NCBI GenBank assembly: GCA_965262315.1 | Contig: CBDHFJ010000105.1 | Coordinates: forward strand, 124,001 to 188,000 | Reading direction: 5' to 3' | DNA: 64,000 nucleotides | Origin: JBCCFK01 sp965262315 | GTDB taxonomy: Bacteria > Actinomycetota > Acidimicrobiia > Acidimicrobiales > UBA8592 | Shown here: piece by piece, positions 16,665-25,176 of the stretch | Layout: every line of letters starts with the position of its first letter | Position numbering within the stretch: position 1 is the stretch's first letter | Translations under genes and position numbers: made by a program | Notes under the pieces: generated by a model | What the model was told of the DNA's origin: nothing | The model's input: only the letters and a program-made list of their open reading frames with translations | Databases searched by the model: none

Positions 16665-17525
16665 GTGGTGCGGACATGGGGTCGAGGCCGGAGGGGCGCG
16701 GTCGTGCTCGTCCTGGCGACCCTGGTCGGCGCCTGTGGGACGAGCTTCGAGTTCGACACCGTCGCGGCCCCGGCCGCCACAACCACGTCGCCCGCCGATG
16801 CCGCCGCCACCGACATCCGGCCCGGCGACTGCTTCGTCGCCGAGGAGCTCCGATTCGTCGGGGGCACGCCGGTCGCCTGCACCGAACCACACGTCGCCGA
16901 GGTCTTCGCCGTCACCCGCCGGACCGAGCCCGTGGACGCGCCGTGGCCGGGGCTGGAGGTGGTGCAGCGTCAGGCCAGCGACTTCTGCAACGACGCGTTC
17001 GGGCAGCAGTTCGGGGTCGCCGGCCAGATCAGCGTCCTCGACGTGCTCTTCTTCCGACCCCAGGAGTCCACCTGGGCCAGCGGGGACCGGGGGATCGCCT
17101 GCTTCGTCCGCTTCCCCGAGCCCACGACCGATCAACTCGCCGATCTCGATCCGCTGCGAGCGTTCGGGTTGGCCTCGACCTTCGGGCTCCTGGCCGGCGA
17201 CTGCATCGCCAGCCCGAGCCTGGTCGACGACGTCGCGGTGGAACTGGTCGACTGTGCCGAGCCGCACTGGTTCGAGGTCTATGCGTCGAACCCGATGATC
17301 GAAGGCCCCTACCCGGGCGACGCGGTCGTGCTCGACGTGGCGGACGCCACCTGCCGAACCACGTTCGCGGACTTCGTGGGCATCGAACGCGACGACTCGG
17401 CGCTGGCCGTGGAGCGGCTCTTTCCGACCGAGCAGACCTGGACCGCATGGAACGACCGCCTGATCAGTTGCGTGCTGTCGGCGGATGAGCAGATCACCGG
17501 CTCGCTGCGCGACGCCCAGCGCTGA
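16665..17525 (+). CDS. lipoprotein with two septum-formation-type modules
   Basis: 286 residues. A short basic N terminus and hydrophobic core end in the lipobox LVGAC. The mature protein has two Septum_form-like modules, each with GDC, a V-x-C step and a C-x-EPH-x-x-EV signature: GDCFVAEEL with CTEPHVAEV, and GDCIASPSL with CAEPHWFEV. This domain is common in actinobacterial cell-surface proteins and is named from a suggested role in septation. Six or more Cys residues suggest disulphides. It is divergent from tRNA-Pro and convergent with the TetR gene. Confidence 0.7.
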   Translation: MVRTWGRGRRGAVVLVLATLVGACGTSFEFDTVAAPAATTTSPADAAATDIRPGDCFVAEELRFVGGTPVACTEPHVAEVFAVTRRTEPVDAPWPGLEVVQRQASDFCNDAFGQQFGVAGQISVLDVLFFRPQESTWASGDRGIACFVRFPEPTTDQLADLDPLRAFGLASTFGLLAGDCIASPSLVDDVAVELVDCAEPHWFEVYASNPMIEGPYPGDAVVLDVADATCRTTFADFVGIERDDSALAVERLFPTEQTWTAWNDRLISCVLSADEQITGSLRDAQR

Positions 17526-17540
17526 CGGGCGACGAACGAA

Positions 17541-17561
17541 CCGGGTCCCGGCGTGACCCGG
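17541..17561. terminator. hairpin between convergent genes
   Basis: CCGGGTC-N7-GACCCGG, 7-bp stem, in the 59-bp gap between the lipoprotein and TetR stops. Confidence 0.45.
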
Positions 17562-17584
17562 AGCCGTCGTGGTTGTGCACGGCT

Positions 17585-18241
17585 TCACCCACGAGGTGGG
17601 CGCGACCGGTCGATGACCCAGCTGTCGACCGTGGCGTGTGCTGCGTCGATGAGTCGCCCGATGTCGTTGCGCTCGGCACCGCTGCGCACGGTCACGGACA
17701 GGCCCAGCATGAACGTCATGAGCATCGCCGTGTGGTTGTCGACCTGCGTGGGGTCGAGCTGGCCGGCGTCGGCGGCTCGGCTGATGATGCCGCGCAACCG
17801 TTCGGAGAGCTGGTCCCGGTAGCGCTCGGCCATCTCGGCGGCGGAGGCACCCAGCTCGGCTGAGGTGTTCACGGCCAGGCATCCGTTGCGGCCCAGGTCG
17901 GTTTCGGTCTCCATGCGCACCATGTCGAGGAACCCGTGGAGCGCGGCCACGCCGTCGCCCGCCTCAGCGATGATGCCGGCGAGCACGTCCATCCGTGCGG
18001 CCACGTAGCGGTCGAGGATGCGGTCGAACAGGTCCTGTTTCGAACCGAACGTGTTGTACAAGCTCGACGTGTTCAGCCCGGCTTCGGCGGTGATGTCGGC
18101 GACCGACGTGGCCTCGAATCCCTGCCGCCAGAACAGTGCGGTGAGGGCATCGAGCACGGCCTCCTCGTCGAAGGTGCGCGGACGGCCGCGGCCGCGGGGG
18201 GCCTCCTGGTCGGTCCCAGGCGTGTCAGCGGTGACGGTCAC
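17585..18241 (-). CDS. TetR-family transcriptional regulator
   Basis: 218 residues. An N-terminal helix-turn-helix (~28-72; LFWRQGFEATSVADITAEAG, then LNTSSLYNTFGSKQDLF) is followed by a helical ligand-binding domain of the TetR_C type. The GTG start at 18239-18241 sits 6 nt after the minus-strand -10 element TAGCTT. It is divergent from a P450 gene with 139 bp between starts, the usual layout for local control of an oxidation or detoxification gene. I saw no clear full-length palindrome for an operator there. Confidence 0.85.
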   Translation of the reverse strand: MTVTADTPGTDQEAPRGRGRPRTFDEEAVLDALTALFWRQGFEATSVADITAEAGLNTSSLYNTFGSKQDLFDRILDRYVAARMDVLAGIIAEAGDGVAALHGFLDMVRMETETDLGRNGCLAVNTSAELGASAAEMAERYRDQLSERLRGIISRAADAGQLDPTQVDNHTAMLMTFMLGLSVTVRSGAERNDIGRLIDAAHATVDSWVIDRSRPPRG

Positions 18242-18247
18242 GGTTTC

Positions 18248-18253
18248 AAGCTA
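18248..18253 (-). promoter_or_regulatory. -10 element of tetR-like gene
   Basis: Minus-strand TAGCTT, 6 nt before the GTG. Confidence 0.45.
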
Positions 18254-18368
18254 ACAGTTCCGTCCAATAGTGGAAGGAGCGTTCGAAAATTGGGTGACAG
18301 CCGGATCGACCGGTTCACGGGCCCCCAGGTCGCAGTTGATCGCTCAGGCAGCCCGCAGTCCCGCGTCG

Positions 18369-18374
18369 TAGGGT
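18369..18374 (+). promoter_or_regulatory. -10 element of P450 gene
   Basis: TAGGGT, 6 nt before the ATG at 18381; no Shine-Dalgarno sequence. Confidence 0.45.
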
Positions 18375-18380
18375 CTGACC

Positions 18381-19589
18381 ATGTTCGACTACGACCCGAC
18401 GTCCCGCGACGTGTTGGACGCTCCCTGGTCCGCGTATGCCGAGCTCCGCTCCACGTGTCCCGTCCACCGATCCGAAGCGCTCGAGCATCCCCTCTACAGC
18501 CTCGCCCGCCACGACGACGTCAAGGCCATGTTGTCCGACGCCGACCTGTGGTCGAACCGCTACGGGCCCGGCATCTCCTACTCCGATCAGAACAGCGGCA
18601 GCCTCCAGCGCTACGACCCGCCTGAGCACGCCCGACGCCGCCGCTTCGCCCGCGACCCGTTCCTTCCCCGAGCCGTGGAGGCCAACGCACCCGCGATCCA
18701 GGCCGTCGCCGCCGACCTCCTCGCCGAGCTCGAGCCGCTCGGGCGGGCCGAGTTGCACGACGACTTCGCGTCACCGCTTCCCATCACGTCGTTCTGTGCG
18801 CTGCTGGGGCTCGACGACGCCGACCACGGCGACCTCAAGCGGTGGGCCGAGGAGCTCACGCTGGGCATGACGTTCCCCGAGCGGGCAGAGCGGGGCTGGG
18901 ACGAGCTGCGGGCGTTCACCAAGGCCGAGGTCGAGCGCCGGCGCGATGCGGTCGCCGGTGCCGATCTGTCGCCCGACGTCGACCCCGTCGGCTCGGTGGT
19001 TCCCGAGGGCCTCTTCTCGCATCTCGCGTGCCACGACCTCGACGGTGCGCCGCTCGACCCCGACGAGGTCACCGGCATGATCTCGATGATGCTGGTCGCA
19101 GGGCACGAGACCACCGCGTCGCTGCTGACCAACTGTGTCTGGCGACTGCTGGAGGACCGCGCTCGTTGGGAACGGCTCGTCGCCGAACCCGAGCTCGTCC
19201 CGAACGCCATCGAGGAGAGCCTCCGCTACGACCCGCCCGTCCTCGGCATCTGTCGGACGAACACCCGCGAGGTGACGATCCACGACACCCCGATCGCCGA
19301 GCACTCGAAGGTCATCTACCTGATGGGTGCCGCAAACCGCGACCCCGACGCGTTCGACCGCGCCGAGGAGTTCGTCGTCGACCGCCCGCTCATCGAGGCG
19401 CGCAAACACGTCGCGTTCGGCTGGGGCGCCCACTTCTGTCTCGGCGCGCACCTCGCCCGTCTGACCGCACGCGTCGCGCTGACGACCCTGGTGACCCGTC
19501 TGCCCGACCTCCGGCTCGACGGCCCGACCGAGCGGCTCGAGGCGCCGTTCCTGTGGGGGCGCCGCCGCCTCCCGGTGGCCTGGAACTGA
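18381..19589 (+). CDS. cytochrome P450
   Basis: 402 residues, normal length for a soluble bacterial P450. The I-helix oxygen motif is AGHETT, the K-helix ExxR is EESLR, and the heme-binding loop is FGWGAHFCLGAHLAR with the axial Cys. It catalyses monooxygenation of an unknown substrate and needs ferredoxin and a reductase, neither of which is encoded nearby. It is divergent from a TetR regulator, its likely repressor. It converges on the receiver gene with a 7-bp gap. Confidence 0.93.
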   Translation: MFDYDPTSRDVLDAPWSAYAELRSTCPVHRSEALEHPLYSLARHDDVKAMLSDADLWSNRYGPGISYSDQNSGSLQRYDPPEHARRRRFARDPFLPRAVEANAPAIQAVAADLLAELEPLGRAELHDDFASPLPITSFCALLGLDDADHGDLKRWAEELTLGMTFPERAERGWDELRAFTKAEVERRRDAVAGADLSPDVDPVGSVVPEGLFSHLACHDLDGAPLDPDEVTGMISMMLVAGHETTASLLTNCVWRLLEDRARWERLVAEPELVPNAIEESLRYDPPVLGICRTNTREVTIHDTPIAEHSKVIYLMGAANRDPDAFDRAEEFVVDRPLIEARKHVAFGWGAHFCLGAHLARLTARVALTTLVTRLPDLRLDGPTERLEAPFLWGRRRLPVAWN

Positions 19590-19596
19590 CGTCGGC

Positions 19597-19965
19597 TCAG
19601 TCGCCGAGCAGGGAGTTCGCAGCGCGCCGGAGCCGCAGGGAGTCGACCGGCTTGATCAGCTCGGCGTCGGCCTTGGCCTGCCCGGCGATCCACTGGTCGG
19701 CGTCACGGTCGAGCAGCATCAGGATGCGGGTCTCGGGGACGCGCCCGGCCTCGGCCTCGAGGCGCAGGTCCAGGCTGGCCGCGACGCCGCCCATGTTGCC
19801 GATCTGGAGATCGAGCACCACCAGGTCGGGCTTCAGCTCGGTGACCGCAGGCCGCACGTCGACGCCGGCGCGAACCCGGCTGACGGTGGTGTCGGCATCG
19901 GCGAGGGCGGCGAAGACCTCCTCGGCGAGGGAGTCGGCATCGGTGGCGAGCAGAACGTGCGGCAC
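19597..19965 (-). CDS. single-domain response regulator
   Basis: 122 residues, a stand-alone receiver. The acceptor Asp is in VVLDLQIGN and the conserved Lys in LIKPVD; the N-terminal acidic pair is weaker (LLATDADS). No output domain, so it probably acts by protein contact, like CheY or SpoOF types. The GTG at 19963-19965 was preferred because TAACCT lies 8 nt before it and a longer ATG version (to 20043) adds a low-complexity tail. It is head to head with a STAS protein, a possible partner in a partner-switching or relay system. Confidence 0.65.
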   Translation of the reverse strand: MPHVLLATDADSLAEEVFAALADADTTVSRVRAGVDVRPAVTELKPDLVVLDLQIGNMGGVAASLDLRLEAEAGRVPETRILMLLDRDADQWIAGQAKADAELIKPVDSLRLRRAANSLLGD

Positions 19966-19973
19966 GAGGGGAG

Positions 19974-19979
19974 AGGTTA
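19974..19979 (-). promoter_or_regulatory. -10 element of receiver gene
   Basis: Minus-strand TAACCT, 8 nt before the GTG at 19965. Confidence 0.4.
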
Positions 19980-20123
19980 CCGCAGTGGCTCGCTCGCCTC
20001 GCGAGTCGACCGCATCCGGTGTGGCGGCGCGCCTGGGGTTCACCGCGGACGGCGGATATGCTCCCGCGTCCCAACGGGATCGACGCGCGGGCGCCGATCA
20101 CGACGACCCCCGCGGAGGTTGCC

Positions 20124-20486
20124 GTGCTGGAGATCAACATCGACCACGTCACACCGGAAGGTGGCGACCCCTACGCACTGTGTCGCCCCGAGGGTGAGCT
20201 CGACGCGTACACCGTCGGTCAGTTCCGCGAGGCGCTGACCGGGCTGGCCGACGAGCCACGGCTGTTGATCGAACTGTCGGACGTGCCCTTCATGGACTCG
20301 GCGGGCCTCGGCGCCTTGATCGGCGGGATCCGGCGGGCGCGCGAGAACGAGAACAAGGTGGTGGTGGCGTGCAGCCGCCCCACGCTCACCCGCCTGCTCC
20401 ACACCACCGGTTTCGACCGGATCGTGCCGGTGACCGAGACGATCGACGAGGCGGTCACCGCCTTCGACCAGGTCGACGACGACTGA
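20124..20486 (+). CDS. STAS-domain anti-sigma-factor antagonist
   Basis: 120 residues. GTG start 5 nt after GGAGG (20114-20118). A single STAS domain with the phosphorylatable Ser in FMDSAGLGALIGG. Such proteins bind an anti-sigma kinase when unphosphorylated and so release a sigma factor. No RsbW-like kinase is encoded in the window. The nearest sigma gene (48.9 kb) is a primary-type factor and not an obvious partner. Confidence 0.85.
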   Translation: MLEINIDHVTPEGGDPYALCRPEGELDAYTVGQFREALTGLADEPRLLIELSDVPFMDSAGLGALIGGIRRARENENKVVVACSRPTLTRLLHTTGFDRIVPVTETIDEAVTAFDQVDDD

Positions 20487-20498
20487 GCGGTCCCCGGC

Positions 20499-21575
20499 TC
20501 AGCCGGTGATGCGTGCCGCCACCTGAGCGATGCCTTCGAGGTCGTGCACGTCGCGTGCGAGCTGCTCGACCCGGGCCACGGGGACCCCTGGGCAGGCCTC
20601 GAGGAGCGGGCGGAGCTGGCGCTCCTCGGCGTCGGCGAGCGTGGTGAGGGCGGCCAGGATCCCCAGCCGAGCGTCGGCCGCCGAGCCCGCGGCCGCCACA
20701 CGGGCGGCTTCGATCTCGTCCACCGAGGCATCGGTGAATCTGGGCTGCAGCCGGTTGACCACCACCGCAGCCACCGCCAGGTCCGATTCGGCCAGCCGGT
20801 CGGCGAAGTAGCGGCTCTCGTCGACCGCCTCGCCCATGGGTGTGGCCACCAGGACGAAGGCGGTGGCGTCGTCGGCCAACAGCGTCTCGACCGCCTTCGC
20901 TCGATCCCGGAAACCGTCCTCCATGCCGCCGAAGGCTTCGATGAACGCGAGGGTGTCGTCCACGACCTCCGGGCTGATCACCCGGGCGATCCGACGCATC
21001 ACCACGATGATCGGTGCGGTCAGTTTGCGGGTCACCCGTCGACCGGGCGCCGCGATGCGGAAGAGTCGGCCGTCGAGGAAGCGGCCGAGGCGGTCCGGTG
21101 CGTCCAGGAAGTCCAGCGCGTTGCGAGTGGGAGGCGTGTCCACCACGACGAGGTCGAATCGATCGTCGGTGTGGAGCTCGTACAGCCGCTCCATCGCCAT
21201 GAACTCGCGCGTGCCCGACAGGCTGGTCGACAGGTTGCGGTAGTACCGGTTCGCAAGGATCCGCTCGGCCTGATCGGGGCTGTGCGCGTGTCGTTCGATC
21301 AGGCCGTCGAAGGTGGCCTTGGTGTCGAGCATCGTCACCCAGAGCTCGCCCTCGGCGCCGTCGAGGTCGACGGGGACGCATTCGTTGCCGATGCCGTCGA
21401 GTCCCAGCGCGTCGGCGAGGCGGCGCGCCGGGTCGATGGTGACCACGACCACCCGTCGGCCTGCTCGGGCGGCCGCCAGGGACAATGCCGCCGCGGTGGT
21501 GGTCTTTCCCACCCCGCCGGTGCCACAGCACAGCACCACCGAGGCCGATCCGAGGCGGTCCATCACGCCCGTCAC
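20499..21575 (-). CDS. ArsA/GET3-like ATPase (second of a pair)
   Basis: 358 residues. Deviant Walker A GTGGVGKTT near the N terminus, a VVVTIDPARRLADALG segment and a VVVDTPPTRNALDFL switch region typical of the anion-transporting ATPase family. GTG start at 21573-21575 overlaps the stop of the partner gene. In mycobacteria two such genes (Rv3679-Rv3680) lie beside whiB4; here whiB is 1.5 kb from the pair, with an nfeD gene between. They probably form a heteromeric cytosolic ATPase; the substrate is uncertain. Confidence 0.8.
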   Translation of the reverse strand: MTGVMDRLGSASVVLCCGTGGVGKTTTAAALSLAAARAGRRVVVVTIDPARRLADALGLDGIGNECVPVDLDGAEGELWVTMLDTKATFDGLIERHAHSPDQAERILANRYYRNLSTSLSGTREFMAMERLYELHTDDRFDLVVVDTPPTRNALDFLDAPDRLGRFLDGRLFRIAAPGRRVTRKLTAPIIVVMRRIARVISPEVVDDTLAFIEAFGGMEDGFRDRAKAVETLLADDATAFVLVATPMGEAVDESRYFADRLAESDLAVAAVVVNRLQPRFTDASVDEIEAARVAAAGSAADARLGILAALTTLADAEERQLRPLLEACPGVPVARVEQLARDVHDLEGIAQVAARITG

Positions 21576-22555
21576 GACGAGATGCCGAACTTCAGCGAGG
21601 CCAGTTGGCCGACCAGGTCATCGGCGAGCGCGTCGAGATCGGACCGTCCCAGTCGGGTGGCGAACCGCCGGGGCAGGAGCAGCTGCTCGAGGGGGAGCTC
21701 GTCCGCGAGGCGGGTGCACTGCGAGGCCTGGCCAGCGGCTCGTGCGCTCCAGTGGCGCGCAGCCGCCTCGGCTGCCGCCGCCAACGAGGCGTCGATGCCC
21801 GATGTGCTCGACTCCTCGGCCGCGTCCCCGGGCATCTCGATGTCCGGGAAGACGGCGTTGACGATGGCGGGGCCGAGACGCACGCCGACTTCGTCTTCGA
21901 GCGCATAGGCCGTCTCGACCAGCTCGTTCACCGGGGTTTCCTCGGCCAACGTGACCAGCAGCACCTGCGTGCGCTCCGGGTCGGTCAGCAGCTCCACCAC
22001 CTCGTCGGCCTGGCGGCGGATCGGACCGGTGTCGATCGTCTGCTGCAGGCCCCGCGCCGCCCGGAGAAACGAGATCGCATGCCCCGACGCCGGTGCGTCG
22101 ACGACGATGAGATCGGCGTCGCGGGCCGTCTCGAGCTGTTTGATCTTGCCGAGGACGATGAGGTCCTTCAGGCCCGGAGTCGACGTCGCCAGGGTGTCGA
22201 GGACCTGCAGTCGGGTGAGCGTGCGGGCGAAGCCCCGCAGGCCGTGATCCTGGAGATAGTCCATCAGTGCCGCATCGGCTCGGACCGTTCTGGCTCGCAG
22301 CCGGCCGCCGCCCCGAGCAGGGTCGCTGGCCATGAGCTCGGTGTCGTCGTAGTCCAACGTCGCGGATTCCGCCGTTGGATCGGGCTCGAAGAGTGTCGCC
22401 AGGCCACGCTTACCCTCGATCTCCACCAATAGAGTGTCGAGGCCGGCCCGGCAGGCAGCGACACCGACGGTGGCCGCCACCGTGGTTTTTCCCACCCCGC
22501 CCTTTCCGGCAACGATCAGGACGCGAGAAGCCGTGAAGAAGTCCGAGGGATCCAT
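21572..22555 (-). CDS. ArsA/GET3-like ATPase (first of a pair)
   Basis: 327 residues. Walker A GKGGVGKTT at ~18-26, LLVEIEGKRGLATLF and a VVDAPASGHAISFLR switch. The ATG at 22553-22555 gives a protein beginning nine residues before the ATPase core; longer in-frame extensions are reverse-strand reading of nfeD. It heads the operon and overlaps the second ATPase by 4 bp. Its start codon is only 3 bp from the divergent nfeD start, so the two 5' regions must overlap the opposite coding sequence. Confidence 0.8.
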   Translation of the reverse strand: MDPSDFFTASRVLIVAGKGGVGKTTVAATVGVAACRAGLDTLLVEIEGKRGLATLFEPDPTAESATLDYDDTELMASDPARGGGRLRARTVRADAALMDYLQDHGLRGFARTLTRLQVLDTLATSTPGLKDLIVLGKIKQLETARDADLIVVDAPASGHAISFLRAARGLQQTIDTGPIRRQADEVVELLTDPERTQVLLVTLAEETPVNELVETAYALEDEVGVRLGPAIVNAVFPDIEMPGDAAEESSTSGIDASLAAAAEAAARHWSARAAGQASQCTRLADELPLEQLLLPRRFATRLGRSDLDALADDLVGQLASLKFGISS

Positions 22556-22558
22556 CCG

Positions 22559-23887
22559 ATGACGAGCGTAGTGGTCCGCATGTTCGCCGCCCTGGCCGCA
22601 CTGGCGATGTTCCTGGGCTCGCTCGCGACTCCAGCCGGTGCCCAGGACGAGGTCGACCCGGCGGTCGAGGCGGCCGGCTTCGTCGAGATCCTCGAGGTGT
22701 CCGGCCTGCTCGACGAGGTCCTGGCCGACGCGATCGAGGACGCGGTGCGCGGCGCCAACAACGACGGCGCTCGGGCACTGATCCTCCAGGTCAACTCCAA
22801 GCAGGCCGTGGTGTCGGACGAACGGCTCAACGATCTCGCCGCGCTGATCGACGAGTCGCCCGTCCCGGTGGCCGTCTGGGTGGGGCCGTCCGGCTCGCGC
22901 GCGGCCGGCGAGGTGGCTCAGCTCGTGGGGGTGAGCGATTCGGTCGGCGTCGCCATCGGCGCCCGTCTGGGCGACACCGGGGACCAGGTGCTCGACGAGG
23001 CCCGCTTCGGCGAGGTCTGGGGCCCCAATCAGGCCTTGCTCGCCGACACCGATCTCACCTGGGAGCAGGCGATCGACGTCGGGATCGTGGCGTGTGAGCT
23101 CGTCGACGTCGACGAGTTGGGCAACCCCTTGACCGAAGAGCAGGCCCTCGCTCGCTGCGCCAACCCCACCGTCGGAGACTTCCTGGTCGCGCAGGGGTTC
23201 TTCGATTCGCGCATCATCGAGACCGAGGACGGCCCGCGGCTCGAGCCGCTGACCCGGGTCCGCTTCCGCGGGCTGTCGCTGCTCGACCAGCTCATGCACA
23301 CGGTGGCCAGCCCACCGGTGGCGTACCTGCTGTTGGTGATCGGACTGGGCCTGCTGGTGTTCGAGTTCTACTCGATCGGCATCGGCATCGCCGGTGTGAT
23401 CGGGGCGATCTTCCTCGCCCTCGGCGGCTATGGGGTCGCGGCGCTCCCGTTCCGCACGTGGGCCCTGGTGCTGCTGGTCCTGTCGTTCGTGGCGTTCACC
23501 ATCGACGTCCAGACGGCGGTTCCGCGCGCGTGGACCGCCATCGGGATGGTGCTGTTCGTCGTCGGAACGGTGTTCTTCTATCCCGAGTCCGACGTGTCGA
23601 TGTCGTGGATCCCGATCACTGTCGCCGTCGTCGGAATGGCGGTCGTGATGTACCGGGGCATGCCGATCATGGTGCGCGGCCGGTTCGCCACCACCGCCAT
23701 CCCGCGGGACTTCCTCATCGACGAGGTCGGGCGGGTGATCGAAGCGCCCGACGACGATGGCCCGGCAACCATCGAGGTACGGGGCTCGCAGTGGCGCGGC
23801 CGCGCCGAGACGGCGTTGGCCGTCGACGACGAGATCGTGGTGACCGGCGCGGACGGTCTCGTCCTCGAGGTGTCCCCCACGCCCTGA
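22559..23887 (+). CDS. nfeD: NfeD-family membrane protein with degenerate ClpP-like domain
   Basis: 442 residues. Signal peptide (cleavage near AGA-Q), then a periplasmic ClpP/crotonase-like domain (~30-215), four to five membrane helices (~245-365) and a C-terminal NfeD OB-fold (GRVIEAPDDDGPATIEVRGS). Long NfeD proteins are membrane serine proteases, usually with Ser in an RAASAG-type motif; here the site reads SRAAGEVAQ, so the nucleophile appears lost. An alternative ATG at 22580 would also keep the signal peptide. Long NfeDs normally pair with SPFH/stomatin genes; none is adjacent. Confidence 0.75.
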   Translation: MTSVVVRMFAALAALAMFLGSLATPAGAQDEVDPAVEAAGFVEILEVSGLLDEVLADAIEDAVRGANNDGARALILQVNSKQAVVSDERLNDLAALIDESPVPVAVWVGPSGSRAAGEVAQLVGVSDSVGVAIGARLGDTGDQVLDEARFGEVWGPNQALLADTDLTWEQAIDVGIVACELVDVDELGNPLTEEQALARCANPTVGDFLVAQGFFDSRIIETEDGPRLEPLTRVRFRGLSLLDQLMHTVASPPVAYLLLVIGLGLLVFEFYSIGIGIAGVIGAIFLALGGYGVAALPFRTWALVLLVLSFVAFTIDVQTAVPRAWTAIGMVLFVVGTVFFYPESDVSMSWIPITVAVVGMAVVMYRGMPIMVRGRFATTAIPRDFLIDEVGRVIEAPDDDGPATIEVRGSQWRGRAETALAVDDEIVVTGADGLVLEVSPTP

Positions 23888-24008
23888 GTGCCGGGCGCGT
23901 CACCCGCGGCGGATGGTGAGCTTTCGCCCCATCACACTCAGTGGGCCCATCATCCCCATCAGTTGCAGAAGAGTTCGGTCTGACCGGGCTCGATGACCCA
24001 ATCCCCTC

Positions 24009-24038
24009 TTGTCACGGTCCGCTGACGATGGGTAAGTT
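24009..24038 (+). promoter_or_regulatory. candidate sigma-70-type promoter of whiB
   Basis: TTGTCA (24009-24014), 18-nt spacer, TAAGTT (24033-24038). Upstream (23930-23965) CCCATCA occurs three times and could be an operator. The rest of 23888-24008 shows nothing else. Confidence 0.35.
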
Positions 24039-24059
24039 CGGCGATGAAAGGGGGATTAC

Positions 24060-24335
24060 GTGAGCGCACTGCTAGCTGACCAGGCCTGGCAGGTTCGGGC
24101 TGCGTGTCGTGGACCGCAGTCCATCGTCTTCTTCCCTCCGCCGCATTTCGAGCGGAAGGACGAAAAGCTCGAGCGAGAGCAACGAGCCAAGGCGATCTGC
24201 ACGGGTTGTGGCGTCAAAGACGACTGCCTCAGCTATTCGCTTCAGATCAGAGAGCAACACGGGATCTGGGGCGGGCTGAACGAGAACGAACGCAAGGCGA
24301 TGCTCGCCGATCGGGAGACCGTTCGGGCCCGCTGA
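24060..24335 (+). CDS. WhiB-family iron-sulphur regulator
   Basis: 91 residues. GTG start preceded by AAAGGGGGAT. The four [4Fe-4S] Cys residues are present: AACRG, then CTGCGVKDDC (C-x2-C-x5-C), followed by the GIWGG turn that contacts the primary sigma factor, and a basic C terminus. Wbl proteins sense oxidants or NO and act with sigma-A. Proximity to the ArsA-like pair recalls the mycobacterial whiB4 neighbourhood, but the subclass cannot be fixed without alignment. Confidence 0.93.
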   Translation: MSALLADQAWQVRAACRGPQSIVFFPPPHFERKDEKLEREQRAKAICTGCGVKDDCLSYSLQIREQHGIWGGLNENERKAMLADRETVRAR

Positions 24336-24432
24336 AATCGGGGTGCCCGAGCGCACCCACCGGGACAACCATCAGCCACCGTCGGGACGTGGAGCGCGGA
24401 TGACCCGCGCCATTCCCCGGGCCCTCAGGTCC

Positions 24433-25143
24433 TCATGCGACTGCCAGCGCCACCCGGACCATGTCGTGGAACGTGTTCTCGCGGTCTTCGGACGACATGA
24501 TCCCACCCCGCAGGATGTCGTCGCTCACGGTGAGCAGCCCCAACGCCTCGATGCCCTCGAGCGAGGCCAACGCGTACAGCACCGCGATCTCCATCTCCAT
24601 GCCGAGGATGCCGCGCGCCTGGAGCTTGGCGATCGTGTCGTCCTCGGGTCCGTAGAACAGATCGGCGGTGAAGACCGGACCGACCTTCATGTCGATCCCG
24701 GCGGCCTCGGCGGCCTCGACCGCTCGCCGCAGGAGCCCGAAGTCACCCACGGGCGGCAACGTCAGGCCACCGTTGAGGGTGGCCACCGCCGCCGAGTCGG
24801 TCCCCGCGCCGGAGGCAGCCAGCACGTCACCGAGTCCGACCTTCTCCGAGATGCTCCCGCACGAGCCCACGCGGATCAGCCGCTCGACGCCGTAGAAGCG
24901 GATGAGCTCGGTGTAGTAGATGGCTGCGGACGGCACGCCCATGCCGACCGCCTGCACCGAGACGGGACGGCCGTCGAACGTGCCGGTGAAGCCGTCGGCG
25001 CCGCGCACCGCGTTCACCTGACGCACGTCGTCGAGGTAGGTGTCGGCAATGAACCGGGCCCGCTTGGGGTCGCCGGGGACGAGCACGGTGGGGGCGTAGT
25101 CGCCGCGGGTGCCTTCGAGATGAGGAGTTGGGCCATCTGCCAT
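24433..25143 (-). CDS. deoD: DeoD-type purine nucleoside phosphorylase
   Basis: 236 residues, the usual trimer/hexamer-type subunit length. Phosphate site in VPGDPKRA and RVGSCGS, nucleoside site in GILGMEMEIAVLY, catalytic Asp in SDDI and a downstream Arg in SSEDREN. It cleaves purine (deoxy)nucleosides with phosphate. Start ATG at 25141-25143; the longer frame upstream is the shadow of the 5'-nucleotidase gene. Divergent neighbour: a nucleotidase that could supply its nucleoside substrates, a purine-salvage pairing. Confidence 0.9.
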   Translation of the reverse strand: MADGPTPHLEGTRGDYAPTVLVPGDPKRARFIADTYLDDVRQVNAVRGADGFTGTFDGRPVSVQAVGMGVPSAAIYYTELIRFYGVERLIRVGSCGSISEKVGLGDVLAASGAGTDSAAVATLNGGLTLPPVGDFGLLRRAVEAAEAAGIDMKVGPVFTADLFYGPEDDTIAKLQARGILGMEMEIAVLYALASLEGIEALGLLTVSDDILRGGIMSSEDRENTFHDMVRVALAVA

Positions 25144-25176
25144 GGCCCCGATCTTGCCACGTGGGAAGCTGGGGCG

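Noticed and set aside
18242..18380. TetR operator palindrome TTCC-N10-GGAA
   Set aside because: Only four matching base pairs per arm; too weak to claim.
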